Shown: piece by piece, positions 7,637 through 17,170 of the stretch | Layout: each line of letters begins with the position of its first letter | Position numbering within the stretch: position 1 is the stretch's first letter | NCBI RefSeq assembly: GCF_000702885.1 | Contig: NZ_JNKO01000004.1 | Span: 169,261-233,260, forward strand | DNA length: 64,000 bases | From: Oribacterium sp. P6A1 | GTDB lineage: Bacteria; Bacillota; Clostridia; Lachnospirales; Lachnospiraceae | Direction of reading: 5' to 3' | Program-made: the position numbers and the translations under genes | The notes under the pieces: model-generated | The model's input: the letters and a program-made list of their open reading frames with translations, nothing else | The model's database searches: none | Told to the model about the DNA's origin: nothing

Positions 7637-9187
7637 ATGATCGCAAATAAAAACAGCAGGAAGAAATGGATCCCGACTATGGGAAAAACAGTTCTTGCGG
7701 CAGGTGCACTTGCAACAATTATGGCAACAGGAGCCATGGCGGCAGGCTGGCAGCAGGAGGGTGACGACTGGTATTATCTCGACAGCAACGGAAATTACGT
7801 CACAGACAGCTGGAAGGTTTCAGACGGTAAATACTACTATCTCGGCTCAGACGGAACTCTGGCTAAGAACACACTCATCGAAGACGGTGATTACTACTAT
7901 TATGTAGGCTCAGACGGTGCCATGATCACAAATTCATGGAAGGCCGTTGCAACAGACGACGAAAATTATGACGGTTATGCATGGTACTACTTCCGTGAGA
8001 CAGGTAAGGCATATGAAGATACATCAAGCCCTGTTACCATCAGCGGCAAAAAGTACATGTTCGATGACGAAGGAAAGATGCTTTACGGCTACGTTGATGA
8101 AAACGGTGAAATGATCGACGTTTCCGAGGATGCCCAGGCAGTTTATGAGGCTGTATGGTACTTCGGAGATAAGGACAGCGGCGCCATGGTAACAGGCTGG
8201 CACCAGTATGAACAGGATCTCTCAACATCGGATGAGACCTATGAGGACTACACAGCTATCTGGTTCTATTTCAAGTCTGAGAACGGTAAGAAGCTTACAG
8301 ATACCACAAAGGTAATCAATTCCTACAGATACACCTTCGATTCAAACGGTGTCATGGTTTCAGGATGGGATGAAAATGCTTCTTCATCAACAACATCATC
8401 AACCTCAAACGTTTACAGATATTCAGATCTCACATCAGGTTCCATCAAGAAGAACTCATGGGTAAAGGCTATACCTAGTGAGGAAATGGACGAGGATGAT
8501 TATAATGACGGCACATATCGCTGGTTCTACACAAACAGCTCAGGCTATGTGGTAACAAGCCAGGCAAAGAAGATCAACTCCAAGTGGTACTTCTTCAACG
8601 AATACGGCATCATGCAGAGCGGACTTCTTGTACTTGATGCAAGCTCCATCTCAAGCTGCAGCTCTATAGTTGAGGACCTTGACGAGGATGAAATTACAGC
8701 CGCTGATATCTATTCACTTGGTGAGACAAACGGAGGAGATCTCAATCTCTACTACTTCGGAGATGAGACAAGCGGCGCCATGAAGAAGGACGGTACAGTA
8801 AGCATTACCCTTGAAGACGATACTTACACCTTCTACTTCAACTCAAACGGTAAGGCATACAATGGTATCAAGAGCAAGAAGTACTATAAGTACGGTATCC
8901 TTCAGAAGGCAGCAAGCGATACATATTATGAACTGGTTGAGTACGGCACAACGGGAACATATGTACTTGTAAGTAAGGCAGGCTCCATCGTGACAAGCGG
9001 TTATGTAAAGGATGCGGATGATAACTACTATGCTATCCACGATGGTAAGGTAGCTTTCATCGAGACCGATGACCTTGCTTCAAAGGCAGCTGCAGCATAT
9101 AAAGCAGGAAATGATACATTCACATACAGCTCAACAACTTATGACACAGCTGACTATGTATCTGCAGAGTATACACTCTACGACTAA
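7637..9187 (+). CDS. secreted cell-wall-binding repeat protein
   Basis: 516 residues. The N-terminus is a long signal peptide (basic, then hydrophobic, cleavage probably after AMA at 35). Nearly all the mature chain is made of aromatic/glycine repeats of the choline-binding/CW_binding_1 type, such as WYYLDSNGNYVTDSWK, spaced 20-40 residues apart and separated by acidic loops. No catalytic domain is recognisable, so it may be a surface scaffold or anchor binding wall teichoic or other glycopolymer. A paralogue is encoded at 30812-32497 with similar repeats in similar order. It has an ideal AGGAGGT ribosome site (7624-7630), and its codon choice is narrow, which suggests strong expression. It ends before a terminator at 9304. 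Confidence 0.85.
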   Translation: MIANKNSRKKWIPTMGKTVLAAGALATIMATGAMAAGWQQEGDDWYYLDSNGNYVTDSWKVSDGKYYYLGSDGTLAKNTLIEDGDYYYYVGSDGAMITNSWKAVATDDENYDGYAWYYFRETGKAYEDTSSPVTISGKKYMFDDEGKMLYGYVDENGEMIDVSEDAQAVYEAVWYFGDKDSGAMVTGWHQYEQDLSTSDETYEDYTAIWFYFKSENGKKLTDTTKVINSYRYTFDSNGVMVSGWDENASSSTTSSTSNVYRYSDLTSGSIKKNSWVKAIPSEEMDEDDYNDGTYRWFYTNSSGYVVTSQAKKINSKWYFFNEYGIMQSGLLVLDASSISSCSSIVEDLDEDEITAADIYSLGETNGGDLNLYYFGDETSGAMKKDGTVSITLEDDTYTFYFNSNGKAYNGIKSKKYYKYGILQKAASDTYYELVEYGTTGTYVLVSKAGSIVTSGYVKDADDNYYAIHDGKVAFIETDDLASKAAAAYKAGNDTFTYSSTTYDTADYVSAEYTLYD

Positions 9188-9303
9188 TATTTAACGCACA
9201 GATTAAATTTAAAAAATAAAGCACTCTCCAAAAGATTACAAAAGACTTTCCTCAGGCTAAGCAGGAAAAGTTTTAAGGGGTAATAATGCTTCTGCCCCTG
9301 AAT

Positions 9304-9342
9304 AAGACCTCCGGTTCGAAAGGACCGAAGGTCTTTAATTTT
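9304..9342 (+). terminator. intrinsic terminator after the wall-binding protein
   Basis: AAGACCT (9304-9310) pairs with AGGTCTT (9329-9335), with an inner CGGT/ACCG stem and a T-rich tail. A weaker hairpin, ACTTTCCT with AGGAAAAGT at about 9245-9271, lies between it and the gene. Confidence 0.8.
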
Positions 9343-9344
9343 AT

Positions 9345-9392
9345 GCAGATAAAGGCTTCAGCCTCATTTCAGAAAGAAATGATAGAATCTGC
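9345..9392 (+). ncRNA. possible structured leader before the response regulator
   Basis: GCAGAT (9345-9350) can pair with ATCTGC (9387-9392), enclosing AGGC/GCCT (9353-9356 with 9361-9364) and CATTTC/GAAATG (9365-9370 with 9376-9381), a compact three-way junction. It lies just after a terminator and 38 bases before the regulator start. The stems are short and a chance fold is quite possible. Confidence 0.25.
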
Positions 9393-9429
9393 GAAAATAT
9401 GCGCTTAATACGGTGCGGATGGAGAAAAT

Positions 9430-10368
9430 ATGGACGAAATACTTATCTATGTTGTGGATGATGAAAAAGATATAAGGGAAATGGAAAAGACCTTTCTGGA
9501 AAATGAAGGCTACAAGGTTGAGACTTTTGCCAATGCTGACGATGTGATGGCGGCATTGGGAGTTTCGCTTACAGAAAAGGGGAAAGAAGCTTCATCGGAG
9601 ATTGACATCAACGAACCCTTATGGATCAGAAAGCCGGATCTCATTATTATGGACATCATGATGCCGGGAACCGGAGGGTTGGCCGCATGCAGCAGGATTC
9701 GTAAGTCAGAGGATACACTGTTAAAAGCCATGCCTATAATTCTGGTTTCGGCAAAGGATACCCCTCTTGACAGAGTGACGGGGCTCACAATGGGAAGCGA
9801 TGACTATCTGGTCAAGCCTTTTCTTCCCCTGGAGCTGGTGGCCAGGGTGAAAGCTCTTCTCAGACGCTCTGACATACTGAGAGATCAGCTTCTGAGTGGT
9901 GGGGGAAATACGAATGTCACTGCAGAAGAGACCGGGAATAGGGGGATGAATAGCCTTAATGGGGTAAAAAATTCACCTGATGTGGGAGAAATCCCGCTTA
10001 AATGTGGAAATCTTCTGGTGAATTTCTCAGCTCACAGGGTATATGTTGAAGAAAGCGTATCAAAGCCGGATAAAACGGGAATGAGTGAAGTCGGAAATGT
10101 GGAAAACATTTGCATCAAAAACGTGGATGTACAGGTGACTCCCATGGAATTTGACTTCCTTCATTTTATTATGCTCAGAAAAGAAACGGCAGTTTCAAAA
10201 GCAGAGCTTCTGGCAGGAGTCTGGAACCTCCCTGATGCCGGGCTTCAGGAGGATGTGAGAATGACCGATGACCTGGTGAAACGTCTCAGGAAAAAGCTGA
10301 GAGCAGCGGGATCTACAGCCAGGGTGGAAACAGTATGGGGATTTGGCTACAGAATGACTGAAAACTAA
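9430..10368 (+). CDS. OmpR-family response regulator
   Basis: 312 residues. The receiver domain has the acidic pair 10-11, phosphoacceptor Asp 75 in IIMDIMMPG and Lys 129 in LVKPF. The C-terminal winged helix begins near 235 (VTPMEFDFLHF) and ends GFGYRM. It is long for the family (about 230): about 20 extra residues sit before the phosphorylated strand (45-66) and a linker of about 80 residues separates the domains. The ribosome site GGAG is five bases before ATG. Together with the kinase 99 bases downstream it forms a two-component system. Targets are not shown, but the wall-binding gene upstream and the polysaccharide locus downstream are reasonable candidates. Confidence 0.92.
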   Translation: MDEILIYVVDDEKDIREMEKTFLENEGYKVETFANADDVMAALGVSLTEKGKEASSEIDINEPLWIRKPDLIIMDIMMPGTGGLAACSRIRKSEDTLLKAMPIILVSAKDTPLDRVTGLTMGSDDYLVKPFLPLELVARVKALLRRSDILRDQLLSGGGNTNVTAEETGNRGMNSLNGVKNSPDVGEIPLKCGNLLVNFSAHRVYVEESVSKPDKTGMSEVGNVENICIKNVDVQVTPMEFDFLHFIMLRKETAVSKAELLAGVWNLPDAGLQEDVRMTDDLVKRLRKKLRAAGSTARVETVWGFGYRMTEN

Positions 10369-10467
10369 AAGGAAAGTTCTACGGAGCTTGATGCTGATTT
10401 TTGATACATACCTGAACCTACAGGGTATGTAAATTCTGAGAGAGTAATATAGAAAGACGGAAATTTA

Positions 10468-11835
10468 ATGGATAATAAAATTAACTGGCTCTTTAGGAGA
10501 CTGAGGATACTGCTTCCGGTACTTATGGTGCTCATATGTTTTTCCTGGTCTGTATGGTTTGTGATCGGGAAAGGCGCCAATAACTATCTTTCTTTCACTG
10601 CGGAGATGGATGTGGACCGTAAACTTCACGATGTTATGAAGGAAACAGAAAAGCCCCATAAAAACGGTACTGATTTACAGAACTCTGTAAAGAAACATTT
10701 CAGCTTTGAACCGGGGGAGGTACAGCTTTTGGTATTTGATGAAGAAGGTGAAGAGGTATTTCATTCTTCCGGAAGGAATTACAGCAGGGAACTTGCAAAA
10801 GAGCTGAAAAACGCCCTTACAAAAGGCGAAATCGGAGAGAAAACGGTCTCTTTGAATATAGATGAGGACATGTACAAAGTCGCGGTGTTTAAAGCCGGGA
10901 AATCAGAAAAGAGCTACATCCTCTACAAGAAGGTTGAAAATGCCGGAATTCTGCTTCGGCAAATGCGGTACTACATTCTGTGGATCACAGCCCCGATGCT
11001 TCTTATAGCGGCAATAGCCATCTTTTATCTGTCCAACAGGCTGGAGAAGCGTGAAAGGGAAATGGAGAGACAGAGAGAACATGAAAAAATGATACTGGAG
11101 GCACAGCGCGAAAAAGAAAAACTGACTGCGGAAATGGAAAGGGAACGAGCTGACGAAGCGGCAAAAAACCAGGCAGAAAGAGAAAAGCTTTTCAGAGACA
11201 TTTCGCATGATCTGAGAACACCCCTTGTGTCCATAATAGGATATGCGGACGGAATTAAAAGGGGAATAATCAGCGATACGGAAAGGGCAGCGGCGGTTAT
11301 CGTGAGAGAAGGGGAACGGATTCAGAGACTGCTTGAATCAAGCCTCACTTTATCCAAGCTCGATTCGGATTCATGGCCCGGAAACAAGGTTACATTGTCT
11401 CTTAACGAGCTTATATCGGAACAGGTGGAAGCCCTGGAAAAGCTTGATGACAGCAAGAAACTGGTGTTTGAAGAGACGGAAGAGACAGCGGATGATATAT
11501 TCATGACAACGGATCCGGATCTTCTCATAAGAATAGTCCAGAATATCGTTTCCGACTGCATGAGATACGCAGAAACAGCGGTGGAGATTAAGCTTATGGG
11601 GGGTGAATTTGCCCATATAACCATATCGGATGACGGCCCCGGGATAGCAGAGGAGGATCTGCCCCACATGTTTGAACTCTATTATAAGGGAAAGGATGGA
11701 AAATATGGCATAGGATTGTCCGTGGTTGCCAGTGCCGTAAAGTATCTGGGAGGCTCCATAACAGTGAAAAATAAGGAATTTCCCGGGCACGGAGCGGTGT
11801 ATTCACTGATGCTGCCCCTTGCTAAAAATGCTTAA
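10468..11835 (+). CDS. membrane sensor histidine kinase
   Basis: 455 residues. Two membrane helices (about 13-34 and 167-188) flank an extracellular sensor of about 130 residues. A charged coiled coil (190-240) leads to the HisKA box RDISHDLRTP with phosphoacceptor His 247. The HATPase_c domain has an N-box (IVQNIVSDCMRYAE), a G1 box DDGPGIAEEDL and a G2 region YGIGLSVV. The extracellular domain has no recognised fold. It is the obvious partner of the regulator just upstream and acts in the cytoplasmic membrane. The ribosome site is weak (CGGAAA). A terminator follows at 12022. Confidence 0.92.
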   Translation: MDNKINWLFRRLRILLPVLMVLICFSWSVWFVIGKGANNYLSFTAEMDVDRKLHDVMKETEKPHKNGTDLQNSVKKHFSFEPGEVQLLVFDEEGEEVFHSSGRNYSRELAKELKNALTKGEIGEKTVSLNIDEDMYKVAVFKAGKSEKSYILYKKVENAGILLRQMRYYILWITAPMLLIAAIAIFYLSNRLEKREREMERQREHEKMILEAQREKEKLTAEMERERADEAAKNQAEREKLFRDISHDLRTPLVSIIGYADGIKRGIISDTERAAAVIVREGERIQRLLESSLTLSKLDSDSWPGNKVTLSLNELISEQVEALEKLDDSKKLVFEETEETADDIFMTTDPDLLIRIVQNIVSDCMRYAETAVEIKLMGGEFAHITISDDGPGIAEEDLPHMFELYYKGKDGKYGIGLSVVASAVKYLGGSITVKNKEFPGHGAVYSLMLPLAKNA

Positions 11836-12021
11836 ATTAATACGATAATGCTGCGTAATTAATAAAAATACAGTGAATTTATCAAAATACTGCGATTACA
11901 GACAGTTTTGATGAAATGTGGAAGTTTGCGGAAAAAATCGGGAAAACGGCCGATTTGAGGCTTCTGTTGAGGCACTGATAAAGGGATAAAAGGGGATAAT
12001 TTGATTATTCAAAAAACAGAG

Positions 12022-12062
12022 ATGCTCAAAGGGCAGAAATGAACTTTGAGCATTTCTTTCTT
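12022..12062 (+). terminator. intrinsic terminator after the two-component genes
   Basis: 10-bp perfect stem ATGCTCAAAG (12022-12031) with CTTTGAGCAT (12044-12053), then a T/C-rich tail. Confidence 0.8.
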
Positions 12063-12969
12063 TTATTTTTTTGTAAATCGGAAGGGGAAGTATACCGGTT
12101 GTCCGCCGTTTGGGAAGGAAAGCAGTAAAAAACCATGGCGAAAAGATAAGAAACAGTATCAGGTACTATTAATTTAAAAACTGAGCCGGATATACCGAAA
12201 AAACCTCAAAAAATGCTGATTTAAAAGGAGAAAATATAAATCAGAAAGGCGGTTTATGATGTAAAATTTGGGGCAATTTTAGAAGATTTTGGGGAGGGAT
12301 AAAAAATATAAAATTTATATAAAAAATTATGAGATAAAAATAAATAAAAAGTAATCTCCAAATGAAAAATAGGTGAAAAGAAACTTAATTATTAAATAAA
12401 TAACCCTACTTTAAAAAATTATAGTTAAGTTCCTGCATAAAGATATGACCAGTGGGATTTAATGATTTTTGAATGTAAAATACAGTATAAAGTGTCAGAA
12501 TAAAGCATTACCATATATAGAAGAGAAACGTAGATAAACACAAAATACAGATTAATATCGAATATATGTTCTTATATAAACTCATAAAAATATATTCCGT
12601 AAAATTATAAGTGAGAAAAACAACATTTCAAAAGGGCATGTTCGTGGTTCAAAAGGTAATATAGAGGATAAAAATCCGGCGATTTTTGGCCTGAAAAAAT
12701 AAAATGCCGGTTCCGGATGAAGTTTATGTATCCGATTACCTCATTAATGAGTCATTTCAAACATCGGTGTATTAATTTAAATAAAAAAGCTGTATTTTGA
12801 CCATGAATTTCTAAGACAACGGAAATGGACTCTAAGAGTTTGCGGGACATGGCGTAATTCCGGACAAAATCCTCTCCTAAAAATTATGTTTTTATTTAAA
12901 GGTAGAAAATATTGAATGATTTTTGGGGTCTTCACCATACCTTGAGGTCTTATTTTTGCAACTGGACCT
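12063..12969. other. AT-rich non-coding stretch upstream of the polysaccharide locus
   Basis: About 900 bases with no supported gene on either strand. It is AT-rich with A-tracts, which may be bent DNA. Apart from a small CCGGC/GCCGG inverted repeat near 12676-12710, I see no structure. It may be a long regulatory region or a remnant of lost genes. Confidence 0.4.
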
Positions 12970-12979
12970 GGTGATCACC
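12970..12979. promoter_or_regulatory. 10-bp palindrome, possible operator
   Basis: GGTGATCACC is a perfect palindrome ending five bases before the -35 box of the strong promoter of the polysaccharide locus. Position and symmetry suit a dimeric regulator, but ten bases can arise by chance. Confidence 0.35.
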
Positions 12980-12984
12980 TTTTT

Positions 12985-13013
12985 TTGACAAATCCGAAGG
13001 GAAATTCTATATT
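12985..13013 (+). promoter_or_regulatory. strong sigma-A promoter of the polysaccharide locus
   Basis: Perfect TTGACA (12985-12990), 17-base spacer, TATATT (13008-13013). The transcript would start near 13020 and reach the first gene of the locus after about 30 bases. Confidence 0.85.
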
Positions 13014-13050
13014 CTAAGTAGCGAATTTCACTGTGAGGAGCGGAAAAATT

Positions 13051-15303
13051 ATGAAGATCAAATTGGCTAAGTATATAGCAGAAAAACTGGTAGAGAACGG
13101 CATAACCCAGAACTTCTCGGTTACGGGAGGCGGTGCCATGCATCTCAATGATGCTTTCGGACATCAAAAAGGGATGCACACTCTTTATCAGCATCATGAG
13201 CAGGCCTGTGCCATGGCGGCAGAGAGTTACGCCCGCATATATAACAGACCGGCTCTTCTTTGCGTGACATCAGGCCCCGGCGGTACCAATGCCATCACCG
13301 GAGTTCTGGGAGCATGGCTGGATTCCATTCCTATGATAGTTATGTCAGGACAGGTTCGCTATGACAATACCGCAAGATGGGCTTCGGAGCAGAACGGAAC
13401 ACGTCTTCGTGCCATGGGAGATCAGGAATTTGAGATCACAAAGTCCATATCCTGCATGACGAAGTACGCTGAGATGCTCAGTGACCCCATGAGAGTGCGC
13501 TACGCAGTGGAAAAGTGCATTTACCTTTCCCAGACAGGTCGTCCCGGTCCTGTGTGGCTTGATATCCCGGTGGATGTTCAGGGAACAACCATAGAAACAG
13601 ATGAGCTTGTGGGCTTTGACAGAGAGGATTATGAAGCCGGAGGAGACGGCTGGGCAAAGAACAGCGCAGATAAAGCTTCGGGTAAAGCCGGTGCCGATGC
13701 CGGAGTTAAAGCTGCATCCCGGGAAAATGAGGATGTTCAGGCGGAAAGCATTGGCATAAACCCTCATAGGATTCCTGCAGACATTGATACCACAAACCGA
13801 GAGACACCGGTGCCGTCACTGGATCCGGCCGTTCCCCTCAATATAATAGAAAAGATTCGTAAATCAGAGCGCCCCGTTTTCTACACGGGAAACGGAATCC
13901 GAATCGCCGGCGCAGAGACTCTTTTCCTTGAGGTGGCTCACAGACTCAATATCCCTGTAGTTGTTGGCTGGAACGGCCCGGACATCATCCCCACGGAGGA
14001 CCCTCTTTATGCAGGACGTCCGGGAGGAAGAGGAGACCGTCCCGGTAACCTTGCGGCCCAGAATGCAGACCTTATCTTAAGCATTGGCTCACGACTCAAC
14101 ATCCGTCAGGTTGGATACAACTTTAAAACCTGGGCAAGGGATGCCTATGTGATAGTCAACGACATAGATCTGGAGGAGCTGAAGAAACCATCTGTTCACT
14201 GCGACATGCCGGTTCATGCGGATGCAAGAACTCTTCTCAAGGCTCTGCTTCATGAACTTGACAGGATGGGCATCACGAGAGACGAGCCTCTTTTTAAGGG
14301 TGGCAGGGGAATACTGAGAGAGGATGCCCTGAGTATCTGTCACAATGAAAATGCAAAGGCCGTGGCAGAAGCTGCTTCCCATAATCTCAGCTGGCTTGAG
14401 ACCTGCGCCTTTTACAGAGAGAACTATCCGACGGTGCTTCCGGAGCATTTCGAGCCAAACAGCGAGGATCCAGACAAACAGGACGATCCGGAGAATCGTG
14501 CCAATGTCTATGCCGTGATTGATATCATTTCCCGTCTGGCAGAGCCCGGCCAGGTAACCGTGGTAGGAAACGGATCTCCATGTGTTGCGGGAGGACAGGC
14601 CTACATCATTAAGAAGGGCACAAGATTCATATCCCAGGACGGAGTTGCATCTATGGGATACGGACTTCCGGCGGCCATCGGGGCAGCGGTGGCGGTTCAT
14701 TCGGTGAATGCAAAGAATGATCCTTCATATTATGAAACTGCGGATGAGCGCCTTAAGGCGGAGATTCATGATGAGTACTGGACAGGAAAGGATGAGACCT
14801 ATCCGCCCTATGAGAAGCACGATATCATCCTTTTGACAGGAGACGGCTCCATACAGATGAACCTTCAGGAGCTCCAGACCATAATCAGCCACAGGATGCC
14901 TATTAAGATATTTGTCATCAATAACGGGGGATATCACTCCATAAGACAGACCCAGACAAATCTCTTCTGGGGAGAACCTCTTGTGGGAATAGGGGTTGAT
15001 TCCGGCGTGGATGGCATAAATGACTTAAGCTTCCCGGATATGGAAAAGCTTGCGGCAGCCTACGGATATCCTTTCCTGAGAGTGTCTCACAATCAGGATC
15101 TGGAGGAGACTTTCAAAAAGACTCTTGAAACAGAAGGACCTGTTATATGTGAGATCATGGTTACCATGTCCCAGCAGTTCCTGCCGAAGTCTGCAGCAAA
15201 AAAACTGCCGGACGGAAGCCTGGTAAGCCCTCCTCTCGAGGACCTTGCTCCGTACCTTTCCGACGATGAAATGAACAAAATAATGCTTGTCAAACGTATA
15301 TAA
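13051..15303 (+). CDS. ThDP-dependent acetolactate synthase-like enzyme
   Basis: 750 residues, against about 560-590 for typical members. The N-terminal Pyr domain has the catalytic glutamate (E50 in HHEQACAMAAESY) and the GPGGTNAITGVLGAW segment; the C-terminal PP domain has the GDG motif at 597-599 and ends the ThDP motif with VINNGG. Extra length comes from inserts near 195-255 (low complexity), 410-480 and 550-590. Family members include acetohydroxyacid synthase and YerE, which transfers an activated acetyl unit to a keto sugar. Because amino-acid biosynthesis genes are absent and sugar genes surround it, a sugar-branching role is inferred. ATG 13051 has GAGGAG upstream; an in-frame GTG at 13033 lacks one. 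It heads the locus behind a strong promoter. Confidence 0.8.
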   Translation: MKIKLAKYIAEKLVENGITQNFSVTGGGAMHLNDAFGHQKGMHTLYQHHEQACAMAAESYARIYNRPALLCVTSGPGGTNAITGVLGAWLDSIPMIVMSGQVRYDNTARWASEQNGTRLRAMGDQEFEITKSISCMTKYAEMLSDPMRVRYAVEKCIYLSQTGRPGPVWLDIPVDVQGTTIETDELVGFDREDYEAGGDGWAKNSADKASGKAGADAGVKAASRENEDVQAESIGINPHRIPADIDTTNRETPVPSLDPAVPLNIIEKIRKSERPVFYTGNGIRIAGAETLFLEVAHRLNIPVVVGWNGPDIIPTEDPLYAGRPGGRGDRPGNLAAQNADLILSIGSRLNIRQVGYNFKTWARDAYVIVNDIDLEELKKPSVHCDMPVHADARTLLKALLHELDRMGITRDEPLFKGGRGILREDALSICHNENAKAVAEAASHNLSWLETCAFYRENYPTVLPEHFEPNSEDPDKQDDPENRANVYAVIDIISRLAEPGQVTVVGNGSPCVAGGQAYIIKKGTRFISQDGVASMGYGLPAAIGAAVAVHSVNAKNDPSYYETADERLKAEIHDEYWTGKDETYPPYEKHDIILLTGDGSIQMNLQELQTIISHRMPIKIFVINNGGYHSIRQTQTNLFWGEPLVGIGVDSGVDGINDLSFPDMEKLAAAYGYPFLRVSHNQDLEETFKKTLETEGPVICEIMVTMSQQFLPKSAAKKLPDGSLVSPPLEDLAPYLSDDEMNKIMLVKRI

Positions 15304-15362
15304 AGGGGTATTATTAGGAAAGGCGGTAAGCCTAAAGAGTATAGGGGAGAGGGGAACACCGT

Positions 15363-16343
15363 ATGAAAGTACTAATTACCGGAGTCACCAGCTTTCTGGG
15401 GGTATATACAGCGCTCCAGCTTTTAGGAGAAGATCATGAGGTGATCGGGGCAGTGAGACCCGGAAGTAAAAATGAATCCGTACTGGAGGAAAGGGGTATT
15501 ACAAAGTACCCGAAGTACCGCACAGTATATATGGATTTTGACGAGTTGCCGGATGCAGAGTGCGGAGAGGAACACTTTGCTGAATTTGTTGAAAAGTCCG
15601 GAGATGACGATAAAGTCATCGATGTGTGGCTGCATTTTGCCTGGGACGGCATAGGTTCCGCAGGCAGAGAGAACACGGATATACAGATCCAGAACATTGA
15701 AAATGCTAAAAAGGCCTATATCATGGCGAAGCTCCTGGGGGCAAAGAAGTTTATATTTGCCGGATCCCAGGCGGAATACGGAGACGGAAATCACCGTGCG
15801 CCGAGACCCATAAGTCCTTACGGAAAGGCAAAACGTGCCTTCGGACGATGGGCTACAGAGCAGAGTCTTCTCGGCCAGATCTATGACAAGGATGCCATGC
15901 AGTTCATTCACATGCGCATTTTCAGCGTGTACGGAGACGGAGATCACAAGACAAGCCTGGTAAACACGGTGCTTAAGGGCTCTATAAGGAAAACTCCCGT
16001 AGTTCTGGGACCATGTGTACAGAGATGGAATTACCTTGAAGTACGTGACTGTGCGAGGGCCATAAGCATTCTTATAGATTCCAAAGAGACACGCACAGAT
16101 GTTTATGATATTGCGGGAGATGATTCAAGAGTTCTGAAAAAGTATGTTCAGGCCATGAATGAAATAGCCGGCGGCGGAGCTGAGCTTGAGTTTGGCATCC
16201 GAAGCAATAACGCCGAGGGAGGCTACAACATGTCTCCGGAGATTCTTAAGATTCAGAGACTTGGCTTCAGACAGGAGATATCCTTTGAAGACGGAATCGG
16301 CGAGCTGGTTGAAAAGAAACGACTGGAGCTGGAAGCCGGGTGA
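15363..16343 (+). CDS. NAD(P)-dependent epimerase/dehydratase, extended SDR
   Basis: 326 residues. The N-terminal Rossmann motif is TGVTSFLG (6-13), with the central glycine replaced by serine as in some sugar reductases. The catalytic pair is Y153 and K157 in SPYGKAK, preceded by FAGSQAEYGDG (132-142) that supplies the serine. It acts on nucleotide sugars as a reductase, epimerase or dehydratase. Sixty bases after the ThDP gene and followed by a terminator, it completes a two-gene unit, so the SDR probably prepares or reduces the same sugar. The precise reaction cannot be set from motifs alone. Confidence 0.82.
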   Translation: MKVLITGVTSFLGVYTALQLLGEDHEVIGAVRPGSKNESVLEERGITKYPKYRTVYMDFDELPDAECGEEHFAEFVEKSGDDDKVIDVWLHFAWDGIGSAGRENTDIQIQNIENAKKAYIMAKLLGAKKFIFAGSQAEYGDGNHRAPRPISPYGKAKRAFGRWATEQSLLGQIYDKDAMQFIHMRIFSVYGDGDHKTSLVNTVLKGSIRKTPVVLGPCVQRWNYLEVRDCARAISILIDSKETRTDVYDIAGDDSRVLKKYVQAMNEIAGGGAELEFGIRSNNAEGGYNMSPEILKIQRLGFRQEISFEDGIGELVEKKRLELEAG

Positions 16344-16347
16344 AGGG

Positions 16348-16389
16348 AAGACAGCTGATGGGAATTACCCACGGCTGTCTTTTTTTTTA
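16348..16389 (+). terminator. intrinsic terminator after the SDR gene
   Basis: AAGACAGC (16348-16355) pairs with GCTGTCTT (16374-16381), inner TGGG/CCCA, then a run of T. It starts five bases after the stop. Confidence 0.9.
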
Positions 16390-16418
16390 CATTATTTTGA
16401 GGCTAATTAACCCTGACC

Positions 16419-16832
16419 ATGACAGCGGTTACTCAGGTAACAGCACTTGCAAACGGCGCTTCTCAGAGGGTTTATACAGTCAGCGGTGATGTTTCAGGTC
16501 TTACATTTGCAGGAGTAGGTACAGTTTCTGCTGACGGAACTGCACTTACGACACCTGAAGGACAGACATATTTGGTAACAAGCGCACCGATGATGATTGT
16601 TACAAACGCAGATGGTACAACAGTTGGATGTTTCGTTGATCCTGTAATAGGACAGCCTGTTGCGTTTGGCTATGATACTGTACTTATGCAGTTAGGTGCT
16701 GATGGACAGATGCATGCACACTGGATAAAGGCAGACGGCACCTTCTATACAGGAACGGTTGTCATGAATGGTATGATGACTGTATTCAATGAGGAAGGCG
16801 TAATGGTATCCTATTCATTGCTTGCTATGTAA
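16419..16832 (+). pseudogene. 5'-truncated copy of the C-terminal domain of the next gene
   Basis: An open frame of 137 codons that matches the C-terminal third of the protein at 17171-18223: by hand alignment about 71 of 115 positions are identical (for example GQPVAF, DTVLMQLG, FYTGTV, FNEEG). It lacks the signal peptide, the Ig-like domain and the Ser/Gly linker, begins in the middle of the conserved domain, has no good ribosome site and sits just after a terminator. In-frame stops close upstream. It is best read as the remnant of a tandem duplicate, though the frame is intact and a short expressed protein cannot be excluded. Confidence 0.65.
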
Positions 16833-16939
16833 TCAAAACAGTTCAGGCATAGGAGAACATGTTTTTTTCGAATATGCTGATGTAGGGATTCCGGTTTACC
16901 GGCGAACCTGAGATTTAACCCTTAAAACGGAAAAGATTT

Positions 16940-16976
16940 AAAGCTGTTCACTGAGAAATCGGTGAGCAGCTTTTTT
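16940..16976 (+). terminator. intrinsic terminator after the truncated copy
   Basis: AAAGCTGTTCAC (16940-16951) pairs with GTGAGCAGCTTT (16962-16973, one G-T pair), then more T. A surviving terminator supports the idea that a full gene once ended here. The remaining bases up to 17113 hold only a short AAAAGGA/TCCTTTT hairpin (17076-17096). Confidence 0.8.
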
Positions 16977-17113
16977 CAGGTCTCTAAAGCTTTTTGGGGT
17001 TTCCATATAGATTTTGATACTGATTGTCGCAGTAAAAAAGATAGTTATAAAGCAGGGATAATAGACGAAGTAATTAAAAGGATAGTTTTTCCTTTTAGAA
17101 GAAAAATGTGAAG

Positions 17114-17165
17114 AACAGATTTTTATCACTATTTGTGCCGTCACGAAAAGGCGGCGGAATGGAGA
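17114..17165 (+). repeat. leader block shared with 45140-45190 (copy 1)
   Basis: A block of about 52 bases before the secreted Big2-like gene resembles the block before the second long phosphoglycosyl transferase. Fourteen bases (AACAGATTTTTATC) are identical at 17114-17127 and 45140-45153, and both continue with a TTT-TGCCG motif and end in CGGAAT. Read in the same frame, both spell related peptides (TDFYHYLCRHEKAAE here), which hints at a small coding remnant. Confidence 0.45.
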
Positions 17166-17170
17166 TTTAT

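Noticed and set aside
12063..12969. Hidden small gene or tRNA in the 1.2-kb gap
   Set aside because: No frame with a ribosome site, no tRNA cloverleaf or conserved tRNA boxes could be found by eye.
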